In this document: positions 45,913-60,200 of the stretch, one piece after another
Layout of the letters: every line of letters starts with the position of its first letter
How positions within the stretch are numbered: the stretch's first letter is position 1
Assembly: GCA_023078555.1 (NCBI GenBank)
Contig: CM041199.1
Span: 9,057,315 to 9,121,314 of the forward strand
Origin: Ulva prolifera
Lineage: Eukaryota; Chlorophyta; Ulvophyceae; Ulvales; Ulvaceae
Direction: 5' to 3'
Length of the DNA: 64,000 bases
Position numbers and translations under genes: made by a program
Notes under the pieces: model-generated
Databases searched by the model: none
Seen by the model: the letters and a program-made list of their open reading frames with translations, nothing else
Told to the model about the DNA's origin: nothing

Positions 45913-48210
45913 ATGTGGCTTAAGCAACTCTCAAGCCTGTCTAGGCAACACCCAAGCATGGCTAGTCTACTCCCAAGCATGTTTGCGCAGAAACCAGGTG
46001 GGTTAAGCAACTCCCAAGTCTGTCAAGGCAACTCCCAAGCCCGACTAGTCAACTCCCAAGCATGTTTTCGTAGAAACCAAGTCGTTCAAGCAACTCCCAA
46101 GCCTGTCTAGTCAACTCCCAAGCATGTTTTCGTAGAGACCAAGTCGTTCAAGCAACTCCCAAGCCTGTCTAGTCAACTCCCAAGCATGTTTGCGTAGAAA
46201 CCTGGTGGCTTAAGCAACTCCCAAGCCCGTCTAGGCAACTCCCAAGCATGTTTGCGTAGAAACCTGGTCGCTTAAGCAACTCCCAAGCCTGTCTAGGCAA
46301 CTCCCAAGCCTGTCTAGGCAACTCCCAAGCATAATTGCATAGATACCAGGTGGCTTAAGCAACTCCCAAGCCTGTCTAGGCAACTCCCAAGCATAATTGC
46401 ATAGATACCAGGTGGCTTAAGCAACTCCCAAGCCTGTCTACGCAACTCCCAAGCATGTCTAGTCAACTCCTCAGGATGTTTGCGTAGAAACAAAGTCGTT
46501 TTAGCAACTCCCAAGCATGTCTAGTCAACTCCCAAGCATAATTGCATAGATACCATGTGGCTTAAGCAACTCCCAAGCATGTCTAGTCAAGTCCCAAGCA
46601 TGTTTGCGTAGAAACCAGGTGGCTTCAGCAACTCCCAAGCCTGTCTAGGCAACTCCCAAGCATAATTGCATAGATACCAGGTGGCTTAAGCAACGCCCAA
46701 GCCTGTCTAGTCAACTCCCAAGCATGTTTGCGTAGAAACCAGGTGGCTTCAGCAACTCCCAAGCCTGTCTAGGCAACTCCCAAGCATAATTGCATAGATA
46801 CCAGGTGGCTTAAGCAACGCCCAAGCCTGTCTAGTCAACTCCCAAGCATGTTTGCGTAGAAACCAGGTGGCTTGAGCAACTCCCAAGCCCGTCTAGGCAA
46901 CTCCCAAGCATGTTTGCGTAGAAACCTGGTCGCTTAAGCAACTCCCAAGCCTGTCTAGGCAACTCCCAAGCCTGTCTAGTCAACTCCCAAGCATGTTTGC
47001 GTAGAAACCAGGTGGCTTAAGCAACTCCCAAGCCCGTCTAGGCAACTCCCAAGCATGTTTGCGTAGAAACCTGGTCGCTTAAGCAACTCCCAAGCCTGTC
47101 TAGGCAACTCCCAAGCATGTCTACTCAACTCCCAAGCATGTTTGCGTAGAAACAAAGTCGTTTTAGCAACTCCCAAGCATGTCTAGTCAACTCCCAAGCA
47201 TAATTGCATAGATACCAGGTGGCTGAAGCAACTCCCAAGCCTGTCTGGGCAACTCCCAAGCATAATTGCATAGATACCAGGTGGCTTAAGCAACTCCCAA
47301 GCCTGTCTACGCAACTCCCCAGCATGTCTAGTCAACTCCTCAGCATGTTTGCGTAGAAACAAAGTCGTTTTAGCAACTCCCAAGCATGTCTAGTCAACTC
47401 CCAAGCATAATTGCATAGATACCAGGTGGCTGAAGCAACTCCCAAGCCTGTCTAGGCAACTCCCAAGCATGTCTAGTCAACTCCCAAGCATGTTAGCGTA
47501 GAAACCAGGTGGCTTAAGCAACTCCCAAGCCGGTCTAGTGAACTCCCAAGCACGTTTGCGTAGAAACCAGGTGGCTTAAGCAACTCCCAAGCCCGTCTAG
47601 GCAACTCCCAAGCATAATTGCATAGATACCATGTGGCTTAAGCAACTCCCAAGCCTGTCCAGGCAACTCCCAAGCATGTCTACTCAACTCCCAAGCATGT
47701 TTGCGTAGAAACAAAGTCGTTTTAGCAACTCCCAAACATGTCTAGTCAACTCCCAAGCATAATTGCATAGATACCATGTGGCTTAAGCAACTCCCAAGCC
47801 TGTCTAGGCAACTCCCAAGCATGTTTGCGTAGAAACCTGGTCGCTTAAGCAACTCCCAAGGCTGTCTAGGCAACTCCCAAGCATGTCTAGTCTACTCGCA
47901 AGCATGTTTGCGTAGAAACCTGGTCGCTTAAGCAACTCCCAAGCCGGTCTAGGCAACTCCCAAACCTGTCTAGTCAACTCCCAAGCATGTTAGCGTAGAA
48001 ACCAGGTGGGTTAAGCAACTCCCAAGTCTGTCAAGGCAACTCCCAAGCCCGACTAGTCAACTCCCAAGCATGTTTTTGTAGAAACCAAGTCGTTCAAGCA
48101 ACTCCCAAGCCTGTATAGGCAACTCCCAAGCATGTTTGCATAGATACCAGGTGGCTTAAGCAACTCCCAAGCCTGTCTCGGCTACTCCCAAGCATGTTTG
48201 CATAGATACC
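45913..48210. repeat. Higher-order repeat copy, 2,298 bp
   Basis: Counterpart of the copy at 30884 at an offset of 15,029 bp, with all internal modules in register. Confidence 0.86.
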
Positions 48211-50984
48211 ATGTGGCTTAAGCAACTCTCAAGCCTGTCTAGGCAACACCCAAGCATGGCTAGTCTACTCCCAAGCATGTTTGCGCAGAAACCAGGTGGG
48301 TTAAGCAACTCCCAAGTCTGTCAAGGCAACTCCCAAGCCCGACTAGTCAACTCCCAAGCATGTTTTCGTAGAAACCAAGTCGTTCAAGCAACTCCCAAGC
48401 CTGTATAGGCAACTCCCAAGCATGTTTGCATAGATACCAGGTGGCTTAAGCAACTCCCAAGCCTGTCTCGGCAACTCCCAATCATGTTTGCATAGATACC
48501 AAGTGGCTTAAGCAACTCCCAAGCCTGTCTCGGCTACTCCCAAGCATGTTTGCATAGATACCATGTGGCTTAAGCAACTCCCAAGCCTGTCTAGGCAACA
48601 CCCAAGCATGGCTAGTCTACTCCAAAGCATGTTTGCGCAGAAACCAGGTGGGTTAAGCAACTCCCAAGTCTGTCAAGGCAACTCCCAAGCCCGACTAGTC
48701 AACTCCCAAGCATGTTTTCGTAGAAACCAAGTCGTTCAAGCAACTCCCAAGCCTGTCTAGTCAACTCCCAAGCATGTTTGCGTAGAAACCTGGTGGCTTA
48801 AGCAACTCCCAAGCCCGTCTAGGCAACTCCCAAGCATGTTTGCGTAGAAACCTGGTCGCTTAAGCAACTCCCAAGCCTGTCTAGGCAACTCCCAAGCCTG
48901 TCTAGGCAACTCCCAAGCATAATTGCATAGATACCAGGTGGCTTAAGCAACTCCCAAGCCTGTCTAGGCAACTCCCAAGCATAATTGCATAGATACCAGG
49001 TGGCTTAAGCAACTCCCAAGCCTGTCTACGCAACTCCCAAGCATGTCTAGTCAACTCCTCAGGATGTTTGCGTAGAAACAAAGTCGTTTTAGCAACTCCC
49101 AAGCATGTCTAGTCAACGCCCAAGCATAATTGCATAGATACCATGTGGCTTAAGCAACTCCCAAGCATGTCTAGTCAAGTCCCAAGCATGTTTGCGTAGA
49201 AACCAGGTGGCTTCAGCAACTCCCAAGCCTGTCTAGGCAACTCCCAAGCATAATTGCATAGATACCAGGTGGCTTAAGCAACGCCCAAGCCTGTCTAGTC
49301 AACTCCCAAGCATGTTTGCGTAGAAACCAGGTGGCTTGAGCAACTCCCAAGCCCGTCTAGGCAACTCCCAAGCATGTTTGCGTAGAAACCTGGTCGCTTA
49401 AGCAACTTTCAAGCCTGTCTAGGCAACTCCCAAGCATGTCTACTCAACTCCCAAGCATAATTGCATAGATACCAGGTGGCTTAAGCAACTCCCAAGCCTG
49501 TCTAGTCAAGTCCCAAGCATGTTTGCGTAGAAACCAGGTGGCTTAAGCAACTCCCAAGCCTGTCTAGGCAACTCCCAAGCATAATTGCATAGATACCAGG
49601 TGGCTTAAGCAACTCCCAAGCCTGTCTAGTCAACTCCCAAGCATGTTTGCGTAGAAACCAGGTGGCTTCAGCAACTCCCAAGCCTGTCTAGGCAACTCCC
49701 ATGCATAATTGCATAGATACCAGGTGGCTTAAGCAACGCCCAAGCCTGTCTAGTCAACTCCCAAGCATGTTTGCGTAGAAACCAGGTGGCTTGAGCAACT
49801 CCCAAGCCCGTCTAGGCAACTCCCAAGCATGTTTGCGTAGAAACCTGGTCGCTTAAGCAACTTTCAAGCCTGTCTAGGCAACTCCCAAGCATGTCTACTC
49901 AACTCCCAAGCATGTTTGCGTAGAAACAAAGTCGTTTTAGCAACTCCCAAGCATGTCTAGTCAACTCCCAAGCATAATTGCATAGATACCAGGTGGCTGA
50001 AGCAACTCCCAAGCCTGTCTGGGCAACTCCCAAGCATAATTGCATAGATACCAGGTGGCTTAAGCAACTCCCAAGCCTGTCTACGCAACTCCCCAGCATG
50101 TCTAGTCAACTCCTCAGCATGTTTGCGTAGAAACAAAGTCGTTTTAGCAACTCCCAAGCATGTCTAGTCAACTCCCAAGCATAATTGCATAGATACCAGG
50201 TGGCTGAAGCAACTCCCAAGCCTGTCTAGGCAACTCCCAAGCATGTCTAGTCAACTCCCAAGCATGTTAGCGTAGAAACCAGGTGGCTTAAGCAACTCCC
50301 AAGCCGGTCTAGTGAACTCCCAAGCACGTTTGCGTAGAAACCAGGTGGCTTAAGCAACTCCCAAGCCCGTCTAGGCAACTCCCAAGCATAATTGCATAGA
50401 TACCATGTGGCTTAAGCAACTCCCAAGCCTGTCCAGGCAACTCCCAAGCATGTCTACTCAACTCCCAAGCATGTTTGCGTAGAAACAAAGTCGTTTTAGC
50501 AACTCCCAAACATGTCTAGTCAACTCCCAAGCATAATTGCATAGATACCATGTGGCTTAAGCAACTCCCAAGCCTGTCTAGGCAACTCCCAAGCATGTTT
50601 GCGTAGAAACCTGGTCGCTTAAGCAACTCCCAAGGCTGTCTAGGCAACTCCCAAGCATGTCTAGTCTACTCGCAAGCATGTTTGCGTAGAAACCTGGTCG
50701 CTTAAGCAACTCCCAAGCCGGTCTAGGCAACTCCCAAACCTGTCTAGTCAACTCCCAAGCATGTTAGCGTAGAAACCAGGTGGGTTAAGCAACTCCCAAG
50801 TCTGTCAAGGCAACTCCCAAGCCCGACTAGTCAACTCCCAAGCATGTTTTTGTAGAAACCAAGTCGTTCAAGCAACTCCCAAGCCTGTATAGGCAACTCC
50901 CAAGCATGTTTGCATAGATACCAGGTGGCTTAAGCAACTCCCAAGCCTGTCTCGGCTACTCCCAAGCATGTTTGCATAGATACC
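48211..50984. repeat. Higher-order repeat copy, 2,774 bp
   Basis: Counterpart of the copy at 33182 at an offset of 15,029 bp, sharing its rare variants. Confidence 0.88.
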
Positions 50985-53900
50985 ATGTGGCTTAAGCAAC
51001 TCTCAAGCCTGTCTAGGCAACACCCAAGCATGGCTAGTCTACTCCCAAGCATGTTTGCGCAGAAACCAGGTGGGTTAAGCAACTCCCAAGTCTGTCAAGG
51101 CAACTCCCAAGCCCGACTAGTCAACTCCCAAGCATGTTTTCGTAGAAACCAAGTCGTTCAAGCAACTCCCAAGCCTGTATAGGCAACTCCCAAGCATGTT
51201 TGCATAGATACCAGGTGGCTTAAGCAACTCCCAAGCCTGTCTCGGCAACTCCCAATCATGTTTGCATAGATACCAAGTGGCTTAAGCAACTCCCAAGCCT
51301 GTCTCGGCTACTCCCAAGCATGTTTGCATAGATACCATGTGGCTTAAGCAACTCCCAAGCCTGTCTAGGCAACACCCAAGCATGGCTAGTCTACTCCAAA
51401 GCATGTTTGCGCAGAAACCAGGTGGGTTAAGCAACTCCCAAGTCTGTCAAGGCAACTCCCAAGCCCGACTAGTCAACTCCCAAGCATGTTTTCGTAGAAA
51501 CCAAGTCGTTCAAGCAACTCCCAAGCCTGTCTAGTCAACTCCCAAGCATGTTTGCGTAGAAACCTGGTGGCTTAAGCAACTCCCAAGCCCGTCTAGGCAA
51601 CTCCCAAGCATGTTTGCGTAGAAACCTGGTCGCTTAAGCAACTCCCAAGCCTGTCTAGGCAACTCCCAAGCCTGTCTAGGCAACTCCCAAGCATAATTGC
51701 ATAGATACCAGGTGGCTTAAGCAACTCCCAAGCCTGTCTAGGCAACTCCCAAGCATAATTGCATAGATACCAGGTGGCTTAAGCAACTCCCAAGCCTGTC
51801 TACGCAACTCCCAAGCATGTCTAGTCAACTCCTCAGGATGTTTGCGTAGAAACAAAGTCGTTTTAGCAACTCCCAAGCATGTCTAGTCAACGCCCAAGCA
51901 TAATTGCATAGATACCATGTGGCTTAAGCAACTCCCAAGCATGTCTAGTCAAGTCCCAAGCATGTTTGCGTAGAAACCAGGTGGCTTCAGCAACTCCCAA
52001 GCCTGTCTAGGCAACTCCCAAGCATAATTGCATAGATACCAGGTGGCTTAAGCAACGCCCAAGCCTGTCTAGTCAACTCCCAAGCATGTTTGCGTAGAAA
52101 CCAGGTGGCTTCAGCAACTCCCAAGCCTGTCTAGGCAACTCCCAAGCATGTCTACTCAACTCCCAAGCATAATTGCATAGATACCAGGTGGCTTAAGCAA
52201 CTCCCAAGCCTGTCTAGTCAAGTCCCAAGCATGTTTGCGTAGAAACCAGGTGGCTTAAGCAACTCCCAAGCCTGTCTAGGCAACTCCCAAGCATAATTGC
52301 ATAGATACCATGTGGCTTAAGCAACTCCCAAGCATGTCTAGTCAAGTCCCAAGCATGTTTGCGTAGAAACCAGGTGGCTTCAGCAACTCCCAAGCCTGTC
52401 TAGGCAACTCCCAAGCATAATTGCATAGATACCAGGTGGCTTAAGCAACGCCCAAGCCTGTCTAGTCAACTCCCAAGCATGTTTGCGTAGAAACCAGGTG
52501 GCTTGAGCAACTCCCAAGCCCGTCTAGGCAACTCCCAAGCATGTTTGCGTAGAAACCTGGTCGCTTAAGCAACTTTCAAGCCTGTCTAGGCAACTCCCAA
52601 GCATGTCTACTCAACTCCCAAGCATAATTGCATAGATACCATGTGGCTTAAGCAACTCCCAAGCCTGTCCAGGCAACTCCCAAGCATGTCTACTCAACTC
52701 CCAAGCATGTTTGCGTAGAAACAAAGTCGTTTTAGCAACTCCCAAGCATGTCTAGTCAACTCCCAAGCAGAATTGCATAGATACCATGTGGCTTAAGCAA
52801 CTCCCAAGCCTGTCTAGGCAACTCCCAAGCATGTTTGCGTAGAAACCTGGTCGCTTAAGCAACTCCCAAGGCTGTCTAGGCAACTCCCAAGCATGTCTAG
52901 TCTACTCGCAAGCATGTTTGCGTAGAAACCTGGTCGCTTAAGCAACTCCCAAGCCGGTCTAGGCAACTCCCAAACCTGTCTAGTCAACTCCCAAGCATGT
53001 TTGCGTAGAAACCTGGTGGCTTAAGCAACTCCCAAGCCTGTCTAGTCAACTCCCAAGCATGTTTGCGTAGAAACCAGGTGGCTTAAGCAACTCCCAAGCC
53101 CGTCTAGGCAACTCCCAAGCATGTTTGCGTAGAAACCTGGTCGCTTAAGCAACTCCCAAGCCTGTCTAGGCAACTCCCAAGCCTGTCTAGTCAACTCCCA
53201 AGCATGTTTGCGTAGAAACCTGGTGGCTTAAGCAACTCCCAAGCCCGTCTAGGCAACTCCCAAGCATGTTTGCGTAGAAACCTGGTCGCTTAAGCAACTC
53301 CCAAGCCTGTCTAGGCAACTCCCAAGCATAATTGCATAGATACCAGGTGCCTTAAGCAACTCCCAAGCATGTCTTGTCAACTCCCAAGCATGTTTGCGTA
53401 GAAACCTGGTGGCTTAAGCAACTCCCAAGCCCGTCTAGGCAACTCCCAAGCATGTTTGCGTAGAAATCTGGTCGCTTAAGCAACTCCCAAGCCTGTCTAG
53501 GCAACTCCCAAGCATAATTGCATAGATACCAGGTTGCTTTAGCAACTCCCAAGCCTGTCTACGCAACTCCCAAGCATGTCTAGTCAACTCCTCAGCATGT
53601 TTGCGTAGAAACAAAGTCGTTTTAGCAACTCCCAAGCATGTCTAGTCAACTCCCAAGCATAATTGCATAGATACCATGTGGCTTAAGCAACTCCCAAGCA
53701 TGTCTAGTCAAGTCCCAAGCATGTTTGCGTAGAAACCAGGTGGCTTAAGCAACTCCCAAGCCTGTCTAGGCAACTCCCAAGCATAATTGCATAGATACCA
53801 GGTGGCTTAAGCAACTCCCAAGCCTGTCTAGTCAACTCCCAAGCATGTTTGCGTAGAAACCAGGTGGCTTAAGCAACTCCCAAGCCCGTCTAGGCAACTC

Positions 53901-54254
53901 CCAAGCATGTTTGCGTAGAAACCTGGTCGCTTAAGCAACTCCCAAGCCTGTCTAGGCAACTCCCAAGCCTGTCTAGTCAACTCCCAAGCATGTTTGCGTA
54001 GAAACCTGGTGGCTTAAGCAACTCCCAAGCCCGTCTAGGCAACTCCCAAGCATGTTTTCGTAGAAACCAAGTCGTTCAAGCAACTCCCAAGCCTGTATAG
54101 GCAACTCCCAAGCATGTTTGCATAGATACCAGGTGGCTTAAGCAACTCCCAAGCCTGTCTCGGCAACTCCCAATCATGTTTGCATAGATACCAAGTGGCT
54201 TAAGCAACTCCCAAGCCTGTCTCGGCTACTCCCAAGCATGTTTGCATAGATACC
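50985..54254. repeat. Higher-order repeat copy, 3,270 bp
   Basis: Counterpart of 35956 on for about 1.1 kb (offset 15,029), until GGCTTGAGC (about 37080) meets GGCTTCAGC (about 52109). It then differs, and resumes the match at an offset of 14,284 bp from about 52634. It is therefore a rearranged version of the 4,409-bp copy. Confidence 0.8.
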
Positions 54255-57200
54255 ATGTGGCTTAAGCAACTCCCAAGCCTGTCTAGGCAACACCCAAGCA
54301 TGGCTAGTCTACTCCAAAGCATGTTTGCGCAGAAACCAGGTGGGTTAAGCAACTCCCAAGTCTGTCAAGGCAACTCCCAAGCCCGACTAGTCAACTCCCA
54401 AGCATGTTTTCGTAGAAACCAAGTCGTTCAAGCAACTCCCAAGCCTGTCTAGTCAACTCCCAAGCATGTTTGCGTAGAAACCTGGTGGCTTAAGCAACTC
54501 CCAAGCCCGTCTAGGCAACTCCCAAGCATGTTTGCGTAGAAACCTGGTCGCTTAAGCAACTCCCAAGCCTGTCTAGGCAACTCCCAAGCCTGTCTAGGCA
54601 ACTCCCAAGCATAATTGCATAGATACCAGGTGGCTTAAGCAACTCCCAAGCCTGTCTAGGCAACTCCCAAGCATAATTGCATAGATACCAGGTGGCTTAA
54701 GCAACTCCCAAGCCTGTCTACGCAACTCCCAAGCATGTCTAGTCAACTCCTCAGGATGTTTGCGTAGAAACAAAGTCGTTTTAGCAACTCCCAAGCATGT
54801 CTAGTCAACTCCCAAGCATAATTGCATAGATACCATGTGGCTTAAGCAACTCCCAAGCATGTCTAGTCAAGTCCCAAGCATGTTTGCGTAGAAACCAGGT
54901 GGCTTCAGCAACTCCCAAGCCTGTCTAGGCAACTCCCAAGCATAATTGCATAGATACCAGGTGGCTTAAGCAACGCCCAAGCCTGTCTAGTCAACTCCCA
55001 AGCATGTTTGCGTAGAAACCAGGTGGCTTGAGCAACTCCCAAGCCCGTCTAGGCAACTCCCAAGCATGTTTGCGTAGAAACCTGGTCGCTTAAGCAACTT
55101 TCAAGCCTGTCTAGGCAACTCCCAAGCATGTCTACTCAACTCCCAAGCATAATTGCATAGATACCAGGTGGCTTAAGCAACTCCCAAGCCTGTCTAGTCA
55201 AGTCCCAAGCATGTTTGCGTAGAAACCTGGTCGCTTAAGCAACTCCCAAGCCTGTCTAGGCAACTCCCAAGCATGTCTACTCAACTCCCAAGCATGTTTG
55301 CGTAGAAACAAAGTCGGTTTAGCAACTCCCAAGCATGTCTAGTCAACTCCCAAGCATAATTGCATAGATACCAGGTGGCTTAAGCAACTCCCAAGCCTGT
55401 CTAGTCAAGTCCCAAGCATGTTTGCGTAGAAACCTGGTCGCTTAAGCAACTCCCAAGCCTGTCTAGGCAACTCCCAAGCATGTCTACTCAACTCCCAAGC
55501 ATGTTTGCGTAGAAACAAAGTCGGTTTAGCAACTCCCAAGCATGTCTAGTCAACTCCCAAGCATAATTGCATAGATACCAGGTGGCTGAAGCAACTCCCA
55601 AGCCTGTCTAGTCAACTCCCAAGCATAATTGCATAGATACCAGGTGGCTGAAGCAACTCCCAAGCCTGTCTAGGCAACTCCCAAGCATGTCTAGTCAACT
55701 CCCAAGCATGTTAGCGTAGAAACCAGGTGGCTTAAGCAACTCCCAAGCCGGTCTAGTGAACTCCCAAGCACGTTTGCGTAGAAACCAGGTGGCTTAAGCA
55801 ACTCCCAAGCCCGTCTAGGCAACTCCCAAGCAAAATTGCATAGATACCATGTGGCTTAAGCAACTCCCAAGCCTGTCCAGGCAACTCCCAAGCATGTCTA
55901 CTCAACTCCCAAGCATGTTTGCGTAGAAACAAAGTCGTTTTAGCAACTCCCAAGCATGTCTAGTCAACTCCCAAGCATAATTGCATAGATACCATGTGGC
56001 TTAAGCAACTCCCAAGCCTGTCTAGGCAACTCCCAAGCATGTTTGCGTAGAAACCTGGTCGCTTAAGCAACTCCCAAGGCTGTCTAGGCAACTCCCAAGC
56101 ATGTCTAGTCTACTCGCAAGCATGTTTGCGTAGAAACCTGGTCGCTTAAGCAACTCCCAAGCCGGTCTAGGCAACTCCCAAACCTGTCTAGTCAACTCCC
56201 AAGCATGTTTGCGTAGAAACCTGGTGGCTTAAGCAACTCCCAAGCCTGTCTAGTCAACTCCCAAGCATGTTTGCGTAGAAACCAGGTGGCTTAAGCAACT
56301 CCCAAGCCCGTCTAGGCAACTCCCAAGCATGTTTGCGTAGAAACCTGGTCGCTTAAGCAACTCCCAAGCCTGTCTAGGCAACTCCCAAGCCTGTCTAGTC
56401 AACTCCCAAGCATGTTTGCGTAGAAACCTGGTGGCTTAAGCAACTCCCAAGCCCGTCTAGGCAACTCCCAAGCATGTTTGCGTAGAAACCTGGTCGCTTA
56501 AGCAACTCCCAAGCCTGTCTAGGCAACTCCCAAGCATGTTTGCGTAGAAACCAGGTGGCTTGAGCAACTCCCAAGCCCGTCTAGGCAACTCCCAAGCATG
56601 TTTGCGTAGAAACCTGGTCGCTTAAGCAACTTTCAAGCCTGTCTAGGCAACTCCCAAGCATGTCTACTCAACTCCCAAGCATAATTGCATAGATACCAGG
56701 TGGCTTAAGCAACTCCCAAGCCTGTCTAGTCAAGTCCCAAGCATAATTGCATAGATACCAGGTGGCTTAAGCAACTCCCAAGCCTGTCTACGCAACTCCC
56801 AAGCATGTCTAGTCAACTCCTCAGCATGTTTGCGTAGAAACAAAGTCGTTTTAGCAACTCCCAAGCATGTCTAGTCAACTCCCAAGCATAATTGCATAGA
56901 TACCATGTGGCTTAAGCAACTCCCAAGCATGTCTAGTCAAGTCACAAGCATGTTTGCGTAGAAACCAGGTGGCTTAAGCAACTCCCAAGCCTGTCTAGGC
57001 AACTCCCAAGCATAATTGCATAGATACCAGGTGGCTTAAGCAACGCCCAAGCCTGTCTAGTCAACTCCCAAGCATGTTAGCGTAGAAACCAGGTGGCTTA
57101 AGCAACTCCCAAGCCGGTCTAGTCGACTCCCAAGCACGTTTGCGTAGAAACCAGGTGGCTTAAGCAACTCCCAAGCCTGTCTAGGCAACTCCCAAGCCTG

Positions 57201-60200
57201 TCTAGTCAACTCCCAAGCATGTTTGCGTAGAAACCTGGTGGCTTAAGCAACTCCCAAGCCCGTCTAGGCAACTCCCAAGCATGTTTGCGTAGAAACCTGG
57301 TCGCTTAAGCAACTCCCAAGCCTGTCTAGGCAACTCCCAAGCATGTTTGCGTAGAAACCAGGTGGCTTGAGCAACTCCCAAGCCCGTCTAGGCAACTCCC
57401 AAGCATGTTTGCGTAGAAACCTGGTCGCTTAAGCAACTTTCAAGCCTGTCTAGGCAACTCCCAAGCCTGTCTAGGCAACTCCCAAGCATAATTGCATAGA
57501 TACCAGGTGGCTTAAGCAACTCCCAAGCCTGTCTAGGCAACTCCCAAGCATAATTGCATAGATACCAGGTGGCTTAAGCAACTCCCAAGCCTGTCTACGC
57601 AACTCCCAAGCATGTCTAGTCAACTCCTCAGGATGTTTGCGTAGAAACAAAGTCGTTTTAGCAACTCCCAAGCATGTCTAGTCAACTCCCAAGCATAATT
57701 GCATAGATACCATGTGGCTTAAGCAACTCCCAAGCATGTCTAGTCAAGTCCCAAGCATGTTTGCGTAGAAACCAGGTGGCTTCAGCAACTCCCAAGCCTG
57801 TCTAGGCAACTCCCAAGCATAATTGCATAGATACCAGGTGGCTTAAGCAACGCCCAAGCCTGTCTAGTCAACTCCCAAGCATGTTTGCGTAGAAACCAGG
57901 TGGCTTGAGCAACTCCCAAGCCCGTCTAGGCAACTCCCAAGCATGTTTGCGTAGAAACCTGGTCGCTTAAGCAACTTTCAAGCCTGTCTAGGCAACTCCC
58001 AAGCATGTCTACTCAACTCCCAAGCATAATTGCATAGATACCAGGTGGCTTAAGCAACTCCCAAGCCTGTCTAGTCAAGTCCCAAGCATGTTTGCGTAGA
58101 AACCTGGTCGCTTAAGCAACTCCCAAGCCTGTCTAGGCAACTCCCAAGCATGTCTACTCAACTCCCAAGCATGTTTGCGTAGAAACAAAGTCGGTTTAGC
58201 AACTCCCAAGCATGTCTAGTCAACTCCCAAGCATAATTGCATAGATACCAGGTGGCTTAAGCAACTCCCAAGCCTGTCTAGTCAAGTCCCAAGCATGTTT
58301 GCGTAGAAACCTGGTCGCTTAAGCAACTCCCAAGCCTGTCTAGGCAACTCCCAAGCATGTCTACTCAACTCCCAAGCATGTTTGCGTAGAAACAAAGTCG
58401 GTTTAGCAACTCCCAAGCATGTCTAGTCAACTCCCAAGCATAATTGCATAGATACCAGGTGGCTGAAGCAACTCCCAAGCCTGTCTAGTCAACTCCCAAG
58501 CATAATTGCATAGATACCAGGTGGCTGAAGCAACTCCCAAGCCTGTCTAGGCAACTCCCAAGCATGTCTAGTCAACTCCCAAGCATGTTAGCGTAGAAAC
58601 CAGGTGGCTTAAGCAACTCCCAAGCCGGTCTAGTGAACTCCCAAGCACGTTTGCGTAGAAACCAGGTGGCTTAAGCAACTCCCAAGCCCGTCTAGGCAAC
58701 TCCCAAGCAAAATTGCATAGATACCATGTGGCTTAAGCAACTCCCAAGCCTGTCCAGGCAACTCCCAAGCATGTCTACTCAACTCCCAAGCATGTTTGCG
58801 TAGAAACAAAGTCGTTTTAGCAACTCCCAAGCATGTCTAGTCAACTCCCAAGCATAATTGCATAGATACCATGTGGCTTAAGCAACTCCCAAGCCTGTCT
58901 AGGCAACTCCCAAGCATGTTTGCGTAGAAACCTGGTCGCTTAAGCAACTCCCAAGGCTGTCTAGGCAACTCCCAAGCATGTCTAGTCTACTCGCAAGCAT
59001 GTTTGCGTAGAAACCTGGTCGCTTAAGCAACTCCCAAGCCGGTCTAGGCAACTCCCAAACCTGTCTAGTCAACTCCCAAGCATGTTTGCGTAGAAACCTG
59101 GTGGCTTAAGCAACTCCCAAGCCTGTCTAGTCAACTCCCAAGCATGTTTGCGTAGAAACCAGGTGGCTTAAGCAACTCCCAAGCCCGTCTAGGCAACTCC
59201 CAAGCATGTTTGCGTAGAAACCTGGTCGCTTAAGCAACTCCCAAGCCTGTCTAGGCAACTCCCAAGCCTGTCTAGTCAACTCCCAAGCATGTTTGCGTAG
59301 AAACCTGGTGGCTTAAGCAACTCCCAAGCCCGTCTAGGCAACTCCCAAGCATGTTTGCGTAGAAACCTGGTCGCTTAAGCAACTCCCAAGCCTGTCTAGG
59401 CAACTCCCAAGCATAATTGCATAGATACCAGGTGGCTGAAGCAACTCCCAAGCATGTCTTGTCAACTCCCAAGCATAATTGCATAGATACCAGGTGGCTT
59501 AAGCAACTCCCAAGCCTGTCTAGTCAAGTCCCAAGCATGTTTGCGTAGAAACCAGGTGGCTTAAGCAACTCCCAAGCCTGTCTAGGCAACTCCCAAGCAT
59601 AATTGCATAGATACCAGGTGGCTTAAGCAACTCCCAAGCCTGTCTAGTCAACTCCCAAGCATGTTTGCGTAGAAACCAGGTGGCTTAAGCAACTCCCAAG
59701 CCCGTCTAGGCAACTCCCAAGCATGTTTGCGTAGAAACCTGGTCGCTTAAGCAACTCCCAAGCCTGTCTAGGCAACTCCCAAGCCTGTCTAGTCAACTCC
59801 CAAGCATGTTTGCGTAGAAACCTGGTGGCTTAAGCAACTCCCAAGCCCGTCTAGGCAACTCCCAAGCATGTTTGCGTAGAAATCTGGTCGCTTAAGCAAC
59901 TCCCAAGCCTGTCTAGGCAACTCCCAAGCATAATTGCATAGATACCAGGTGGCTTAAGCAACTCCCAAGCCTGTCTAGGCAACTCCCAAGCATAATTGCA
60001 TAGATACCAGGTTGCTTAAGCAACTCCCAAGCCTGTCTACGCAACTCCCAAGCATGTCTAGTCAACTCCTCAGCATGTTTGCGTAGAAACAAAGTCGTTT
60101 TAGCAACTCCCAAGCATGTCTAGTCAACTCCCAAGCATAATTGCATAGATACCATGTGGCTTAAGCAACTCCCAAGCATGTCTAGTCAAGTCCCAAGCAT

